Assembly (NCBI GenBank): GCA_036004445.1
Contig: DASYRL010000098.1
Location: 1-58,386, forward strand
Origin: DASXUC01 sp036004445
GTDB taxonomy: Bacteria > Sysuimicrobiota > Sysuimicrobiia > Sysuimicrobiales > Kaftiobacteriaceae
Reading direction: 5' to 3'
Length of the DNA stretch: 58,386 nucleotides
Shown: positions 26,694 through 33,974 of the stretch, one piece after another
Numbering within the stretch: position 1 is the stretch's first letter
Layout: the number at the start of each line of letters is the position of its first letter
Made by a program: the position numbers and the translations under genes
Notes under the pieces: model-generated
What the model was told of the DNA's origin: nothing
What the model saw: only the letters and a program-made list of their open reading frames with translations
Database searches by the model: none

Positions 26694-28055
26694 TCAGGTC
26701 GCGAAGTACAGGAGGAAGGCCCCGGCAATGGCGTACAGCAGCCAGTGGACGTCACGCGCCTGGCCGCGCAGCAACTTGATCGCCACGTAGGTCAGCACGC
26801 CCGCGCCGATCCCGCTGGTGATTGACGCCGCGAACGGAATCCCCAGCATGGTCACAAACGCCGGGATCGCCTGCTCCGCCTCGTCCCAGGGGATGTCCTT
26901 GCTCATCGACATCATGTAGAGACCGACGATGATCAGCGCCGGCGCCGTGGCCTGGGGCGGCAGGATCCCGACCAGCGGTGTGAGCAGCATCGCGAAGAGG
27001 AACAGGACGCCGACAACCACCGACGTTAGGCCCGTTCGTCCGCCGTCGGTTACCCCGGCGGCGCTTTCGATGAACGAGGTGTTGGTGCTCGAGTTCGCGA
27101 CGCCACCTGCGACGGCGCCCACGGCATCGACGAACAGCACACGCCGCATCCCCGGCAGGCGCCCCTGCCGGTCGAGAAGCCGGCCCGCCCCCGCCACGCC
27201 GACGACCGTGCCGACCGTGTCAAAGAAATCGGTCAGCATCAGCGAGAACGTGAGCAGCAGGGCCGTCGCGGCCCCTAGTGAGGCGAAGAAACTGAAGTCG
27301 ACCCGGCCGAAGGTCTCGAAGTTCGGGCGGCTCACCATGGCAGCGGGTAGCCGCGCCGACTCTCCAAACGTGTGGCCGCCGCTCACCACGTTCAGGAGGA
27401 TGGCGATGCCCGTCGTCAGCAGGATCCCCCAGAGCAGTGCGCCGCGGACCTTCCTGGTCGTCAACCACGCCGTCAGGATGAGGCCGAGCCCGAAGACGAG
27501 TGCGGGGATGGTGTTGAGCGCTCCCAGGGTCACCGGCGGCACGTTACCCGGCGACATCGTGATGAACCCGCCGTTGGCGAATCCGATGAACGCGATGAAC
27601 AACCCGATCCCCACCCCGATGGCGCGGCGCAGCACGAGCGGGATGGCCTCGATGAGCCACTCGCGGAACCGGGTCAGGACGAGGACCGCGATGATCAGCC
27701 CTTCCAGGATGACGACGCCCATCGCCTGCGGCCAGGTCAGCCCGTGCCGCTGCACCAGCTCGAACGCGACGAACGCGTTCAGCCCCATGCCGGGTGCCAG
27801 GGCGATGGGGTAGTTGGCCACCACGCCCATGAGGATGGACATCACCCCCGCGGTGAGACAGGTCATCGTGATCGTCGCGTCGAGGGGGAGTCCCCTGCCC
27901 TCCATTCCCGCCACGCCAGCGAAGCCGAGGATCTGCGGGTTGACGAAGATGATGTACGCCATCACCAGGAACGTGGTGAATCCCGCGCGGATCTCCGTAC
28001 CCATGGTCGTGCCGCGTTGCCGAAGTCTGAAGTAGTCGCTGCGAATTGTTGCCAT
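26694..28055 (-). CDS. NCS2/AzgA-family purine permease
   Basis: 453 aa, about 12-14 membrane helices. Family signatures: G-F-T-T-F-L-V-M-A-Y-I-I-F-V-N-P near the N-terminus, A-P-G-M-G-L-N-A-F-V-A-F, and S-S-T-N-T-S-F-I-E-S-A-A-G-V with D-G-G-R-T-G-L-T in the substrate site. These belong to the AzgA/PbuG/GhxP subgroup that imports adenine, guanine or hypoxanthine, matching the neighbouring hpt. I looked upstream for a purine riboswitch and saw none. Confidence 0.92.
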   Translation of the reverse strand: MATIRSDYFRLRQRGTTMGTEIRAGFTTFLVMAYIIFVNPQILGFAGVAGMEGRGLPLDATITMTCLTAGVMSILMGVVANYPIALAPGMGLNAFVAFELVQRHGLTWPQAMGVVILEGLIIAVLVLTRFREWLIEAIPLVLRRAIGVGIGLFIAFIGFANGGFITMSPGNVPPVTLGALNTIPALVFGLGLILTAWLTTRKVRGALLWGILLTTGIAILLNVVSGGHTFGESARLPAAMVSRPNFETFGRVDFSFFASLGAATALLLTFSLMLTDFFDTVGTVVGVAGAGRLLDRQGRLPGMRRVLFVDAVGAVAGGVANSSTNTSFIESAAGVTDGGRTGLTSVVVGVLFLFAMLLTPLVGILPPQATAPALIIVGLYMMSMSKDIPWDEAEQAIPAFVTMLGIPFAASITSGIGAGVLTYVAIKLLRGQARDVHWLLYAIAGAFLLYFAT

Positions 28056-28107
28056 CGGCCGATTCCCTCCCTGTGCGGCGTTCGGCGAACCGGCTTCGGC
28101 GTCCGCA

Positions 28108-28137
28108 TTGACGCCCCTGTCGGCGCATTCCTATAAT
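28108..28137 (+). promoter_or_regulatory. tRNA-Gln promoter TTGACG-N18-TATAAT
   Basis: TTGACG at 28108-28113 and TATAAT at 28132-28137, spaced 18 nt, give a start about 7 nt later, shortly before the tRNA. One of the best sigma-70-type matches in the window. Confidence 0.75.
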
Positions 28138-28152
28138 GAAGTGTTCACGCGC

Positions 28153-28226
28153 TGGGGGATCGTCTAGTGGTAGGACGACGGGCTCTGGACCCGTTAGCGG
28201 GGGTTCGAATCCTCCTCCCCCAGCCA
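28153..28226 (+). tRNA. tRNA-Gln (anticodon CUG)
   Basis: Full cloverleaf. Acceptor TGGGGGA (28153-28159) pairs with TCCCCCA (28216-28222); discriminator G28223; CCA is encoded (28224-28226). The anticodon stem ACGGG/CCCGT encloses loop CTCTGGA, giving anticodon CTG at 28185-28187. The T loop is TTCGAAT. It reads CAG. The matching glutaminyl-tRNA synthetase is encoded at 33975-35675. Confidence 0.97.
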
Positions 28227-28307
28227 AAGATTTGCTACGCCTCTGCTTCTCGCTTGTTCCTTCTTCCCGACGAGGAACGTTTCAGAGTCCCGATGAAGAG
28301 CTGAATC

Positions 28308-28655
28308 ATGTCCGTTTCACCGAAGGACAGAGCTGTTCTTGTCGGATACAGCCAGTCTGGACAGGAGGTGTTCCAAACTGACTTATCGCTTTACGATTAC
28401 TACGAATCTCTTCATCCAGTCGTCGATAGTGATGAAGAGCGACGTCGGCTTGGAATCAGAAAACTAACAGGCCGACTATACGATGGCGAAGGACGGCTCA
28501 CTCAACATTGGGCGAACACGTATGGCTTGAGCGGTGAATTAGCTGCCTCGGTAGAGGTGTTCTTCTCGGGAAACGGCGATATTGATCAGGTGAATCTGGA
28601 ACCAGCCTCGGAAGGTGGGCCCGGAAAGTTTCTTGCCTCCTTTCCTATGGACTAG
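28308..28655 (+). CDS. small hypothetical protein after tRNA-Gln
   Basis: 115 aa, soluble, acidic. No family recognised. Contains S-L-Y-D-Y-Y-E-S-L-H-P-V-V-D-S-D-E-E-R-R-R-L-G and a C-terminal half with beta-like segments. Codon use is less GC-biased than the core genes, which suggests acquisition. Upstream is only a weak GAAGAGC ribosome-binding candidate. Flanked by the tRNA and by 400 nt of apparently non-coding DNA. Confidence 0.5.
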   Translation: MSVSPKDRAVLVGYSQSGQEVFQTDLSLYDYYESLHPVVDSDEERRRLGIRKLTGRLYDGEGRLTQHWANTYGLSGELAASVEVFFSGNGDIDQVNLEPASEGGPGKFLASFPMD

Positions 28656-29055
28656 ACGTTGCCCGAGCGTGTCCAAATGGCTGATGCCTCTGTCTAGAGG
28701 ACAACTTGAGTTTGTAGAACGGCAACATGTACTTTCGGAAAAGCACCCTCCCCCAGCGAGGACGCAGAGCGTCCGTGGCGACCCCCTCTTATGCTTCACG
28801 GCGGGCTCTGGATAACCCACCAAGAAACCCTGTTTTCGAGTGGTACATGCCCTGTACCCGAACGCAGTGAGTGGTACAGGGATAGCCGTCCGCGGGACCT
28901 TGGTTCCTTAGAGTCGATCCACGAGCTTGTTTACCGAATACTCGCCGGTCGCATCGATGAAGCGCGCTTCTCCGTCCACTCGCAGTACGAAGAATAGGAG
29001 TAGCCAAACTCTCTGGAAACTGTACTGCGATTCCAGTGAGGACTATGGTAGTTTC
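28656..29055. other. 400-nt gap without a supported gene
   Basis: Lower in GC than the surroundings. It holds one copy of a REP-like hairpin (28820-28880) and, on the minus strand at 28908-28997, a short frame ending in a stop that reads F-F-V-L-R-V-D-G-E-A-R-F-I-D-A-T-G-E-Y. That frame looks protein-like but has no start codon and may be a gene remnant. No RNA gene recognised. Confidence 0.4.
28820..28880. repeat. REP-like hairpin, copy 1
   Basis: Shares a 57-nt region with 30336-30396. The core is a perfect 9-bp stem, CCCTGTACC (28850-28858) with GGTACAGGG (28873-28881), around CGAACGCAGTGAGT. In copy 2 a G-C pair of the stem is replaced by A-T, a compensatory change that supports a functional hairpin rather than a chance repeat. 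Confidence 0.65.
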
Positions 29056-29445
29056 ATGGGGATCGTCAAGACTTGGAAAGATCGCGCCCGATACCTCAAG
29101 ACTGAAATCCACGCCCTATATCTCGCCTACCGGGATCCCCGTGTGCCATGGTATGGGCGACTTTTTGCCGCCTGCGTGGTCGCATATGCTTTCAGCCCGC
29201 TTGACCTGATTCCCGACCCTATCCCCATCCTCGGTTATGTGGACGACCTAATTCTGCTTCCGCTCGGAATCATGCTGGCGCTCCGAATGATTCCCCCAGA
29301 GGTCATGGCGGAGTCGCGCGCCAAGGCCCAAGCAATTGCCGGTGCGGGGAAGCCTACGAACTGGGTCGCCGCGGGGATCATCATTGCTGTATGGCTGCTC
29401 ATCGCTGTGATCGCGATTCGGCTTGTACTTCGTCTAATGCGATAA
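29056..29445 (+). CDS. YkvA/DUF1232-family membrane protein
   Basis: 129 aa from ATG 29056. Central segment Y-A-F-S-P-L-D-L-I-P-D-P-I-P-I-L-G-Y-V-D-D is the DUF1232 signature; two membrane helices flank it (about 32-45 and 62-80), plus one at the C-terminus (103-124). Function unknown. An upstream in-frame extension to 28927 is dominated by basic, low-complexity residues and is not used. Codon bias is weaker than in the core operons. Confidence 0.8.
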   Translation: MGIVKTWKDRARYLKTEIHALYLAYRDPRVPWYGRLFAACVVAYAFSPLDLIPDPIPILGYVDDLILLPLGIMLALRMIPPEVMAESRAKAQAIAGAGKPTNWVAAGIIIAVWLLIAVIAIRLVLRLMR

Positions 29446-29781
29446 TTACCGAACCAAACCTGTAATTTGCCTCGCCCTTCGCGGTCTTGACGTCCTGTGA
29501 AATCGGGCTGGTAAATTGTCTATGTTACTGCCGAGCACATGCTTCCAACGAAAAGAGTGTGGCACCAGGTGCCTGCATGACCCCGTCAAGGGTGACCATC
29601 ATAAAAACAACTAATTCTTCTCACACATTTATCTTAACATGGTGCAAAGAATTCCTATGTTATCTGTTGGATTCGGCACAACGGGCTGAACAGCTGTTCA
29701 ATCGTCTTTCATAACACTAGTTCGAAGATCGTTGATCGTGGCCAGCCAGCGTGTGCAGATCATCCAGAGCCCCGACGCAAC
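29446..29781. other. 336-nt low-GC gap with a palindrome
   Basis: Distinctly AT-richer than the rest of the window. A GGCACC-A-GGTGCC palindrome (29561-29573) resembles REP-type targets. A 75-codon plus-strand frame (29487-29714) has no ribosome binding site or recognisable domain and is not called. TTGACG at 29486-29491 with TAAATT 19 nt on is a weak promoter candidate. Confidence 0.4.
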
Positions 29782-30183
29782 TTAGCGTGGTTCAGGAGGT
29801 AGTGGGAAGATCTTCGGATGCGCCTCAAGGACGAGCCAGCGCCCCGCCACTTTTCTCATCACCTGCACTACATGACCTTTCAGTGAAGGACCGGCGGCAG
29901 GGGGAACGATTTCGATCCCCGCCTGCCATACTGCGAGTTCGTCGGAAAGCATGCGGACAGTGCCACGTTCCTGCTTCACAATCGCCCCTGGCATCGTGTG
30001 ATGGAGCAACCTGTCGTAGGCGGCTTCGATTTCCGGTCGCCCGTGTTGCACATCCCCGAGCGCGCCCACGCGTGTAGCATCTTGCGTAAAGAAAGATACG
30101 GCCGCTTTCGCATCTCCCTTGTTCCAAGCTTCGGCGAAAGCTTCAGTTTCGGCGAAGATTGCCTGTACATCCTTCGATTCCAT
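29782..30183 (-). CDS. SnoaL-like / NTF2-fold protein
   Basis: 133 aa. Pattern A-F-A-E-A-W-N-K-G-D-A-K-A-A-V-S-F-F-T-Q-D-A-T-R-V-G then G-R-P-E-I-E-A-A-Y-D-R-L-L and a C-terminal sheet G-R-W-L-V-L-E-A-H-P, the usual outline of DUF4440/SnoaL-type ketosteroid-isomerase-like proteins. Ligand unknown. ATG 30183 follows AAAGGATCC at good spacing. It stands alone on the minus strand among plus-strand accessory genes. Confidence 0.8.
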   Translation of the reverse strand: MESKDVQAIFAETEAFAEAWNKGDAKAAVSFFTQDATRVGALGDVQHGRPEIEAAYDRLLHHTMPGAIVKQERGTVRMLSDELAVWQAGIEIVPPAAGPSLKGHVVQVMRKVAGRWLVLEAHPKIFPLPPEPR

Positions 30184-30335
30184 GTTGGATCCTTTCGACG
30201 TGTTTCTTGAAAATGGGCAGATCCCCCGGGTCCTTCTTCACAAGGCGATCGGTGCCTACCTTGCCGTACCCTGCCGGTTCACACAGCCGCGGGAAGCTGT
30301 ATTCTTTTTGGCGGAAGGCGGTTCGAAGATCATCT

Positions 30336-30396
30336 CCAAGAACCCCCTATCTTCGAGTGGTACATGCCCTATACCCGAACAGAGTGAGTGGTATGA
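30336..30396. repeat. REP-like hairpin, copy 2
   Basis: About 85-90% identical to 28820-28880 over 57 nt. Stem is CTATACC/GGTATG-type, with an A-T pair replacing the G-C pair of copy 1. It ends about 15 nt before the PPOX-family start codon, so it lies in that gene's leader. Confidence 0.65.
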
Positions 30397-30410
30397 ACGA
30401 TGGAGGGCGC

Positions 30411-30896
30411 ATGACGTTTGAGAAGTTTGCAGTCGAATGTCCAATCATCGCGCAGTTAGCCCTCGAACGCTTCAGCCGGGATCAGCTCGTCATGGTCGGG
30501 ACTCTGCGGAAGGACGGCTGGCCGCGGATCAGCCCGTGTGAAGTCGATCTCGCCGCGGGGGAACTCTTCCTCGGCATGATGTGGCAGTCCACCAAGGCCC
30601 TCGACCTGTTACGGGATCCCCGGCTGGTCGTGCACAGCGTAACGTGCGACCGGGAGGGCCGCGACGGGGACATCAAACTCTACGGCCGGGTCCTGGATAT
30701 CCAGGATCCCGTCCTCCGGCGAACGTTTCAGGAGGCGATCCGGGCGCGCATCGATTGGGCACCCGAGGAACCGGAGTTCCATCTGTTCGCCCTCGACCTC
30801 GAGCGGGCGTCATACATCAAGTTCGGGGGCGGGCAGCAGATCATGACGTGGGATCCGAATCGAGGGTTCCGGCAGTGGACAGCGGAGCATGCGTAA
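30411..30896 (+). CDS. pyridoxamine 5'-phosphate oxidase-family protein
   Basis: 161 aa with the split-barrel flavin/F420-binding fold: V-M-V-G-T-L-R-K-D-G-W-P-R-I-S-P-C near residues 25-41, then L-F-L-G-M-M-W-Q-S-T-K-A-L-D-L-L-R-D-P-R. Substrate and cofactor cannot be set from sequence. Start ATG 30411 lies 4 nt after GGAGGG. An alternative ATG at 30393 would add six residues. Confidence 0.82.
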   Translation: MTFEKFAVECPIIAQLALERFSRDQLVMVGTLRKDGWPRISPCEVDLAAGELFLGMMWQSTKALDLLRDPRLVVHSVTCDREGRDGDIKLYGRVLDIQDPVLRRTFQEAIRARIDWAPEEPEFHLFALDLERASYIKFGGGQQIMTWDPNRGFRQWTAEHA

Positions 30897-31319
30897 TTAG
30901 CCCTCGACGTCCAGCGCAGGATTCCAGGCAATCTCCCACAGGTGGCCGTCGGGATCCTCGAAGTACCCTGAATACCCGCCCCAGAAACGGTCCCGCGCAG
31001 GATCGGTGATCTTGGCGCCCGCGGCTTCAGCCTGCCGCAGGATTGCATCGACGTCCTGTTTGGAACCGACGATGTGGCCGAGTGACAATTCCGTCGCGCT
31101 GCGCGGGCCGCCGGAGACGTTGGCATCCTTGGTGAGCGCGCCCCGCGGATAGAGGGCGAGGATGAGGTCGTCATTCATGTTGAAGAAGACGACCGCCCCG
31201 TCCTCGAATTCGGTGCCGACGATGCCCTTCGTCGGCAGCCCCATCCCGTCGCGGTAAAAGGCGAGAGCCTTCTCTAAATCGTCGACACCCAGGGTGATGA
31301 CCTTGATCCGTGGTTTCAT
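30897..31319 (-). CDS. VOC-superfamily (glyoxalase-like) protein
   Basis: 140 aa. V-I-T-L-G-V-D-D-L-E-K-A-L-A-F-Y-R-D-G-M-G at the N-terminus and W-G-G-Y-S-G-Y-F-E-D-P-D-G-H-L-W-E-I at the C-terminus, the paired beta-alpha-beta modules of the vicinal oxygen chelate fold, with Glu in W-E-I as a likely metal ligand. Substrate unknown. AGGAGGT precedes ATG 31319. Divergent from the reductase gene with only 22 nt between start codons, so their promoters overlap the coding regions. Confidence 0.85.
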   Translation of the reverse strand: MKPRIKVITLGVDDLEKALAFYRDGMGLPTKGIVGTEFEDGAVVFFNMNDDLILALYPRGALTKDANVSGGPRSATELSLGHIVGSKQDVDAILRQAEAAGAKITDPARDRFWGGYSGYFEDPDGHLWEIAWNPALDVEG

Positions 31320-31329
31320 GCAGACCTCC

Positions 31330-31335
31330 TATAAT
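31330..31335 (+). promoter_or_regulatory. -10 box TATAAT, 6 nt from the start codon
   Basis: Perfect TATAAT ending 6 nt before ATG 31342, so the transcript should begin at or next to the start codon. No -35 at standard spacing (TTGATC at 31303-31308 gives 21 nt). The AGGAGGT on the opposite strand in the same gap belongs to the divergent VOC gene. Confidence 0.6.
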
Positions 31336-31341
31336 GAAACC

Positions 31342-31899
31342 ATGAGAAAACTCATCATGTGGAATATGGTAACGCTTGACGGCCTGTTCGAGGGACCGAA
31401 CAAGTGGGACATCGACTGGCACAACCTCGTCTGGGGAGACGAACTGGAGGAACTCTCGATTGAACAATCGCAGTCGGTCGGCATGCTGCTCTTTGGGCGG
31501 GTGACATACGAGGGAATGGCGAGCTATTGGACGTCCGCAACGGGCGAGGTTGCAGATTTCATGAACAGCGTCCCGAAGCTCGTCTTTTCGCGCACCCTCG
31601 AGAACGCCGCGTGGAACAACACGCGGTTGGTCAAAGAGAACGCCGTCGAAGAGGTGGCCGAACTGAAACGCCAACCCGGCAAGGACCTGTTCGTGTTCGG
31701 CAGCGCCGATCTCTCCGCCACGTTCACCCAGCACGGCCTATTCGATGAATATCGGCTCGGGCTCACTCCAGTCGTGCTGGGCACCGGGACGCCGCTGTTC
31801 AAACCCAGTCCGGAGACAATCAGGATGACGCTCTTGGAAGCCCGCCCCCTGAAGTCGGGCTGCGTAATCCTGCGTTACGGAACTGGAGGAGGACAATGA
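31342..31899 (+). CDS. dihydrofolate reductase-like (RibD C-terminal domain) protein
   Basis: 185 aa. M-W-N-M-V-T-L-D-G-L-F-E-G near residue 6, L-L-F-G-R-V-T-Y-E-G-M near 49, K-L-V-F-S-R-T-L and F-V-F-G-S-A-D-L, matching the YyaP/YwjB-type DHFR-fold reductases rather than FolA. Probably NADPH-dependent; substrate unknown. ATG 31342 is chosen over an upstream ATG because the -10 box lies just ahead of it. Stop overlaps the next gene (ATGA). Confidence 0.87.
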   Translation: MRKLIMWNMVTLDGLFEGPNKWDIDWHNLVWGDELEELSIEQSQSVGMLLFGRVTYEGMASYWTSATGEVADFMNSVPKLVFSRTLENAAWNNTRLVKENAVEEVAELKRQPGKDLFVFGSADLSATFTQHGLFDEYRLGLTPVVLGTGTPLFKPSPETIRMTLLEARPLKSGCVILRYGTGGGQ

Positions 31900-32261
31900 G
31901 CAAGGAAGCAGCCTTGGATTTCCTGCGTTTGGCGTCGTCAGGAAGCGTGCGCGAAGCCTACCGGAAATACGTGGGGCCGGAGTTCCGGCACCACAATCCA
32001 TTCTTCCCAGGCGACGCGGAGTCGCTGATGCGTGGGATGGAAGAGAATGCCGCGCAGCGTCCAGACACAATCCTCGACATCCAGCACGTGCTGCAGGATG
32101 GAGCGCTGGTTGCCGTTCACTCCCGCATCCGACAGTCCCCGGACGATCGGGGTGCCGCCGTCGTACACATTTTCAGGTTCCAGAAGAATCTCATCGTAGA
32201 ACTCTGGGACATCGGTCAGCCGGTGCCGGAAGAATCTCCAAACGAGTTCGGCATGTTCTAG
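31896..32261 (+). CDS. SnoaL-like polyketide-cyclase family protein
   Basis: 121 aa. A-L-D-F-L-R-L-A-S-S-G then Y-V-G-P-E-F-R-H-H-N-P-F-F-P-G, V-L-Q-D-G-A-L-V-A-V-H-S-R and V-V-H-I-F-R-F, ending in V-E-L-W-D-I-G-Q-P-V-P, the usual SnoaL_2 layout with an H-H-N-P motif. Role unknown. GGAGGAGG precedes the ATG, which overlaps the reductase stop, so the pair is co-translated. Confidence 0.85.
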   Translation: MSKEAALDFLRLASSGSVREAYRKYVGPEFRHHNPFFPGDAESLMRGMEENAAQRPDTILDIQHVLQDGALVAVHSRIRQSPDDRGAAVVHIFRFQKNLIVELWDIGQPVPEESPNEFGMF

Positions 32262-32278
32262 CGGGTGACATCGACGTC

Positions 32279-32611
32279 GTGCCTGAACCAAAGAAGAAGC
32301 GCCGTACTAAGTACTGGTCACGACGGGTGACCGAAACGAGCAACGCGCTTGATCTCGAGAAAGGCGTCTTTTCCCAGAACAGCGCGCACGCGATCGCCCG
32401 TTCCCTCAAACGCTCCGCCGACCGCAGCCGGCGCCGGAAAAGCGACTCGTTCCGCTCGGCGATGTCGATGCTGAATTTCTACATCAACCGCGCCGGCCGG
32501 AACCTGCCCAAGTCGCGCCGGGCGACGCTGGAGGCGGCCAAGGATAAGCTGCGCGACCTCTATGGGAAGACGACTCAGAGACGCAGCACGCGCCGGGCGA
32601 CCTCGAAGTAG
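32279..32611 (+). CDS. DUF3175 family small basic protein
   Basis: 110 aa, very Arg/Lys-rich. Y-W-S-R-R-V-T-E-T-S-N-A-L-D-L-E-K-G-V-F, I-A-R-S-L-K-R-S-A-D-R-S-R-R-R-K and S-A-M-S-M-L-N-F-Y-I-N-R-A-G-R-N-L-P define DUF3175. No function is established; the charge suggests nucleic-acid binding. GTG start at 32279. Its last 37 nt overlap the 3' end of the convergent mgtE gene. Confidence 0.85.
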   Translation: MPEPKKKRRTKYWSRRVTETSNALDLEKGVFSQNSAHAIARSLKRSADRSRRRKSDSFRSAMSMLNFYINRAGRNLPKSRRATLEAAKDKLRDLYGKTTQRRSTRRATSK

Positions 32612-33894
32612 ATAATCAGTCCCGTCCCGTCCACCAGCGTCGTAATCAGCGGGGCCGAGACTACCGCGGGATCGACGCGGAAGCGCCGCAGCAGCATTGG
32701 CAGCATGGCCGCCACCGTCGCGGCCCAGACCACGATGGCCGCGGCGGCCAGCGCCACGGCCAGCCCCACGGCCGGGGCAACCCCCAGCGTCCACGCGCGC
32801 ACGATCGCTGCCAGCGCGATCGCGGTTCCGAGGATGACGGCGGTGCCGAATTCTTTCAGCCAGACGCGGAACGCGTCGCTGAAGCGAACTTCCCCCAGCG
32901 CCATCGCACGGATCACGGTCGTCACCGTCTGCGACCCCGTGTTCCCACCGGTCCCGATGAGCAGCGGAATGAAGAACGCCAGCGCGACCACGCGCTGCAA
33001 TTCATCGCCGAAGTGGCGCAGGACGGTCCCGGTGTAGGCCTCCGCCACGAAGAGCAAGAGCAGCCAGCCGATCCGCTTACGGGCGAGGGTAAACGGCGAG
33101 GCCGTGAGATATGGCTCGTCCAGCGGCTGGGCGCCGCCCAGACGCTCGATGTCTTCCGCCGCCTCTTCGCGCAGGACGGCGGCGGCGTCGTCTGCCGTGA
33201 TGATGCCCAGCAACCGGTCATTGGCATCGACGACCGGCAACGCCAGGAAGTGGAACTGGTTGAGCAGCCGGGCCGCCTCTTCCTGCGGCGCATCGGCTCG
33301 CACCTTCGCCACGTCTTTGTTCATGATGTCCCGCACCGGCACCTGGGGCTTGCTGAAGAACAGGTTGTACAGGGAAAGGACCGCCAACAGGCGGTTGGTA
33401 TCTGGCTCGGTGACGTACACGTAGTTGACGGTCTCCGCTTCTTCCGCGACGTGCCGGAGCATGGCGAAGGCCTCTTCCGCCATCATGTCCGGGCTTACCG
33501 AAACGTACTTCGGGGTCATCAGGTGTCCGGCGCTGCCCTCCGGATACGCCAGGAGTTCCTGCAGCTCGCGCGCCTCCTCCGGCTCCATCTCCCGCAGGAT
33601 CGCGTGCGCCTGGGACTCCGTCAGCTCCTCGACGACGTCGGCGGCATCGTCCGGCGGCATCTCCTCCAGCACGTCGGCGGCCTGCGCGTGGCTCAATTTG
33701 AGGATGAGCCGGCCGGCGTCGTGCGGATCCAGCTCGGCGACGAGTTCGGCGAGGTCTTCGTCGCCGAACCGGGTGAACAGGTGCGCGAGTTCCGAGGGGC
33801 TTAGATCGTAGAGCGCCTCGGCGAGGTCGTGCGGAGCGAGTCCTCGGAGCCTGGCAAGATCGGTCGTCTTGGGGTCGAGTACCCGGCCATCCAC
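32575..33894 (-). CDS. mgtE: magnesium transporter MgtE
   Basis: 439 aa. MgtE N domain (about 20-125, with D-P-H-D-A-G-R-L-I and E-M-P-P-D-D-A-A-D), a pair of CBS domains (about 130-255) and five membrane helices (about 280-435) holding the Mg-selective G-T-G-G-N-T-G-S-Q-T motif. Mg2+ channel gated by cytoplasmic Mg2+ via the N and CBS domains. GTG start at 33894. Lies downstream of glnS. Confidence 0.95.
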   Translation of the reverse strand: MDGRVLDPKTTDLARLRGLAPHDLAEALYDLSPSELAHLFTRFGDEDLAELVAELDPHDAGRLILKLSHAQAADVLEEMPPDDAADVVEELTESQAHAILREMEPEEARELQELLAYPEGSAGHLMTPKYVSVSPDMMAEEAFAMLRHVAEEAETVNYVYVTEPDTNRLLAVLSLYNLFFSKPQVPVRDIMNKDVAKVRADAPQEEAARLLNQFHFLALPVVDANDRLLGIITADDAAAVLREEAAEDIERLGGAQPLDEPYLTASPFTLARKRIGWLLLLFVAEAYTGTVLRHFGDELQRVVALAFFIPLLIGTGGNTGSQTVTTVIRAMALGEVRFSDAFRVWLKEFGTAVILGTAIALAAIVRAWTLGVAPAVGLAVALAAAAIVVWAATVAAMLPMLLRRFRVDPAVVSAPLITTLVDGTGLIIYFEVARRVLRL

Positions 33895-33974
33895 AGGTCA
33901 CCTCCCGATGGCGCAGCAGCGCCGAGTGTACGTTCTCGCCGCCGGGCGACCCATCCTCGTAGGGTCCTGCGAGG

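Noticed and set aside
28056..28131. Purine riboswitch upstream of the permease
   Set aside because: The short leader shows no purine aptamer core; the region mainly carries the tRNA promoter on the other strand.
28214..28757. Attachment-site pair from the 11-nt tRNA-end match at 28747
   Set aside because: Eleven C-rich bases can match by chance, and no integrase gene is nearby; kept only as a note in a finding.
28908..28997. Minus-strand protein-like frame F-F-V-L-R-V-D-G-E-A-R-F-I-D
   Set aside because: Plausible amino acid pattern but no start codon and a stop just upstream in frame; at best a remnant.
29487..29714. 75-codon plus-strand frame
   Set aside because: No ribosome binding site, Cys/Ser-rich composition without domain character, and it lies in an AT-rich gap.
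30182..30421. Plus-strand frame starting M-L-D-P-F-D-V-F-L-E across the REP-like copy
   Set aside because: Overlaps the start of the NTF2-fold gene and shares its C-terminal S-S-G-T-C-P pattern with copy 1 only because of the hairpin DNA repeat.
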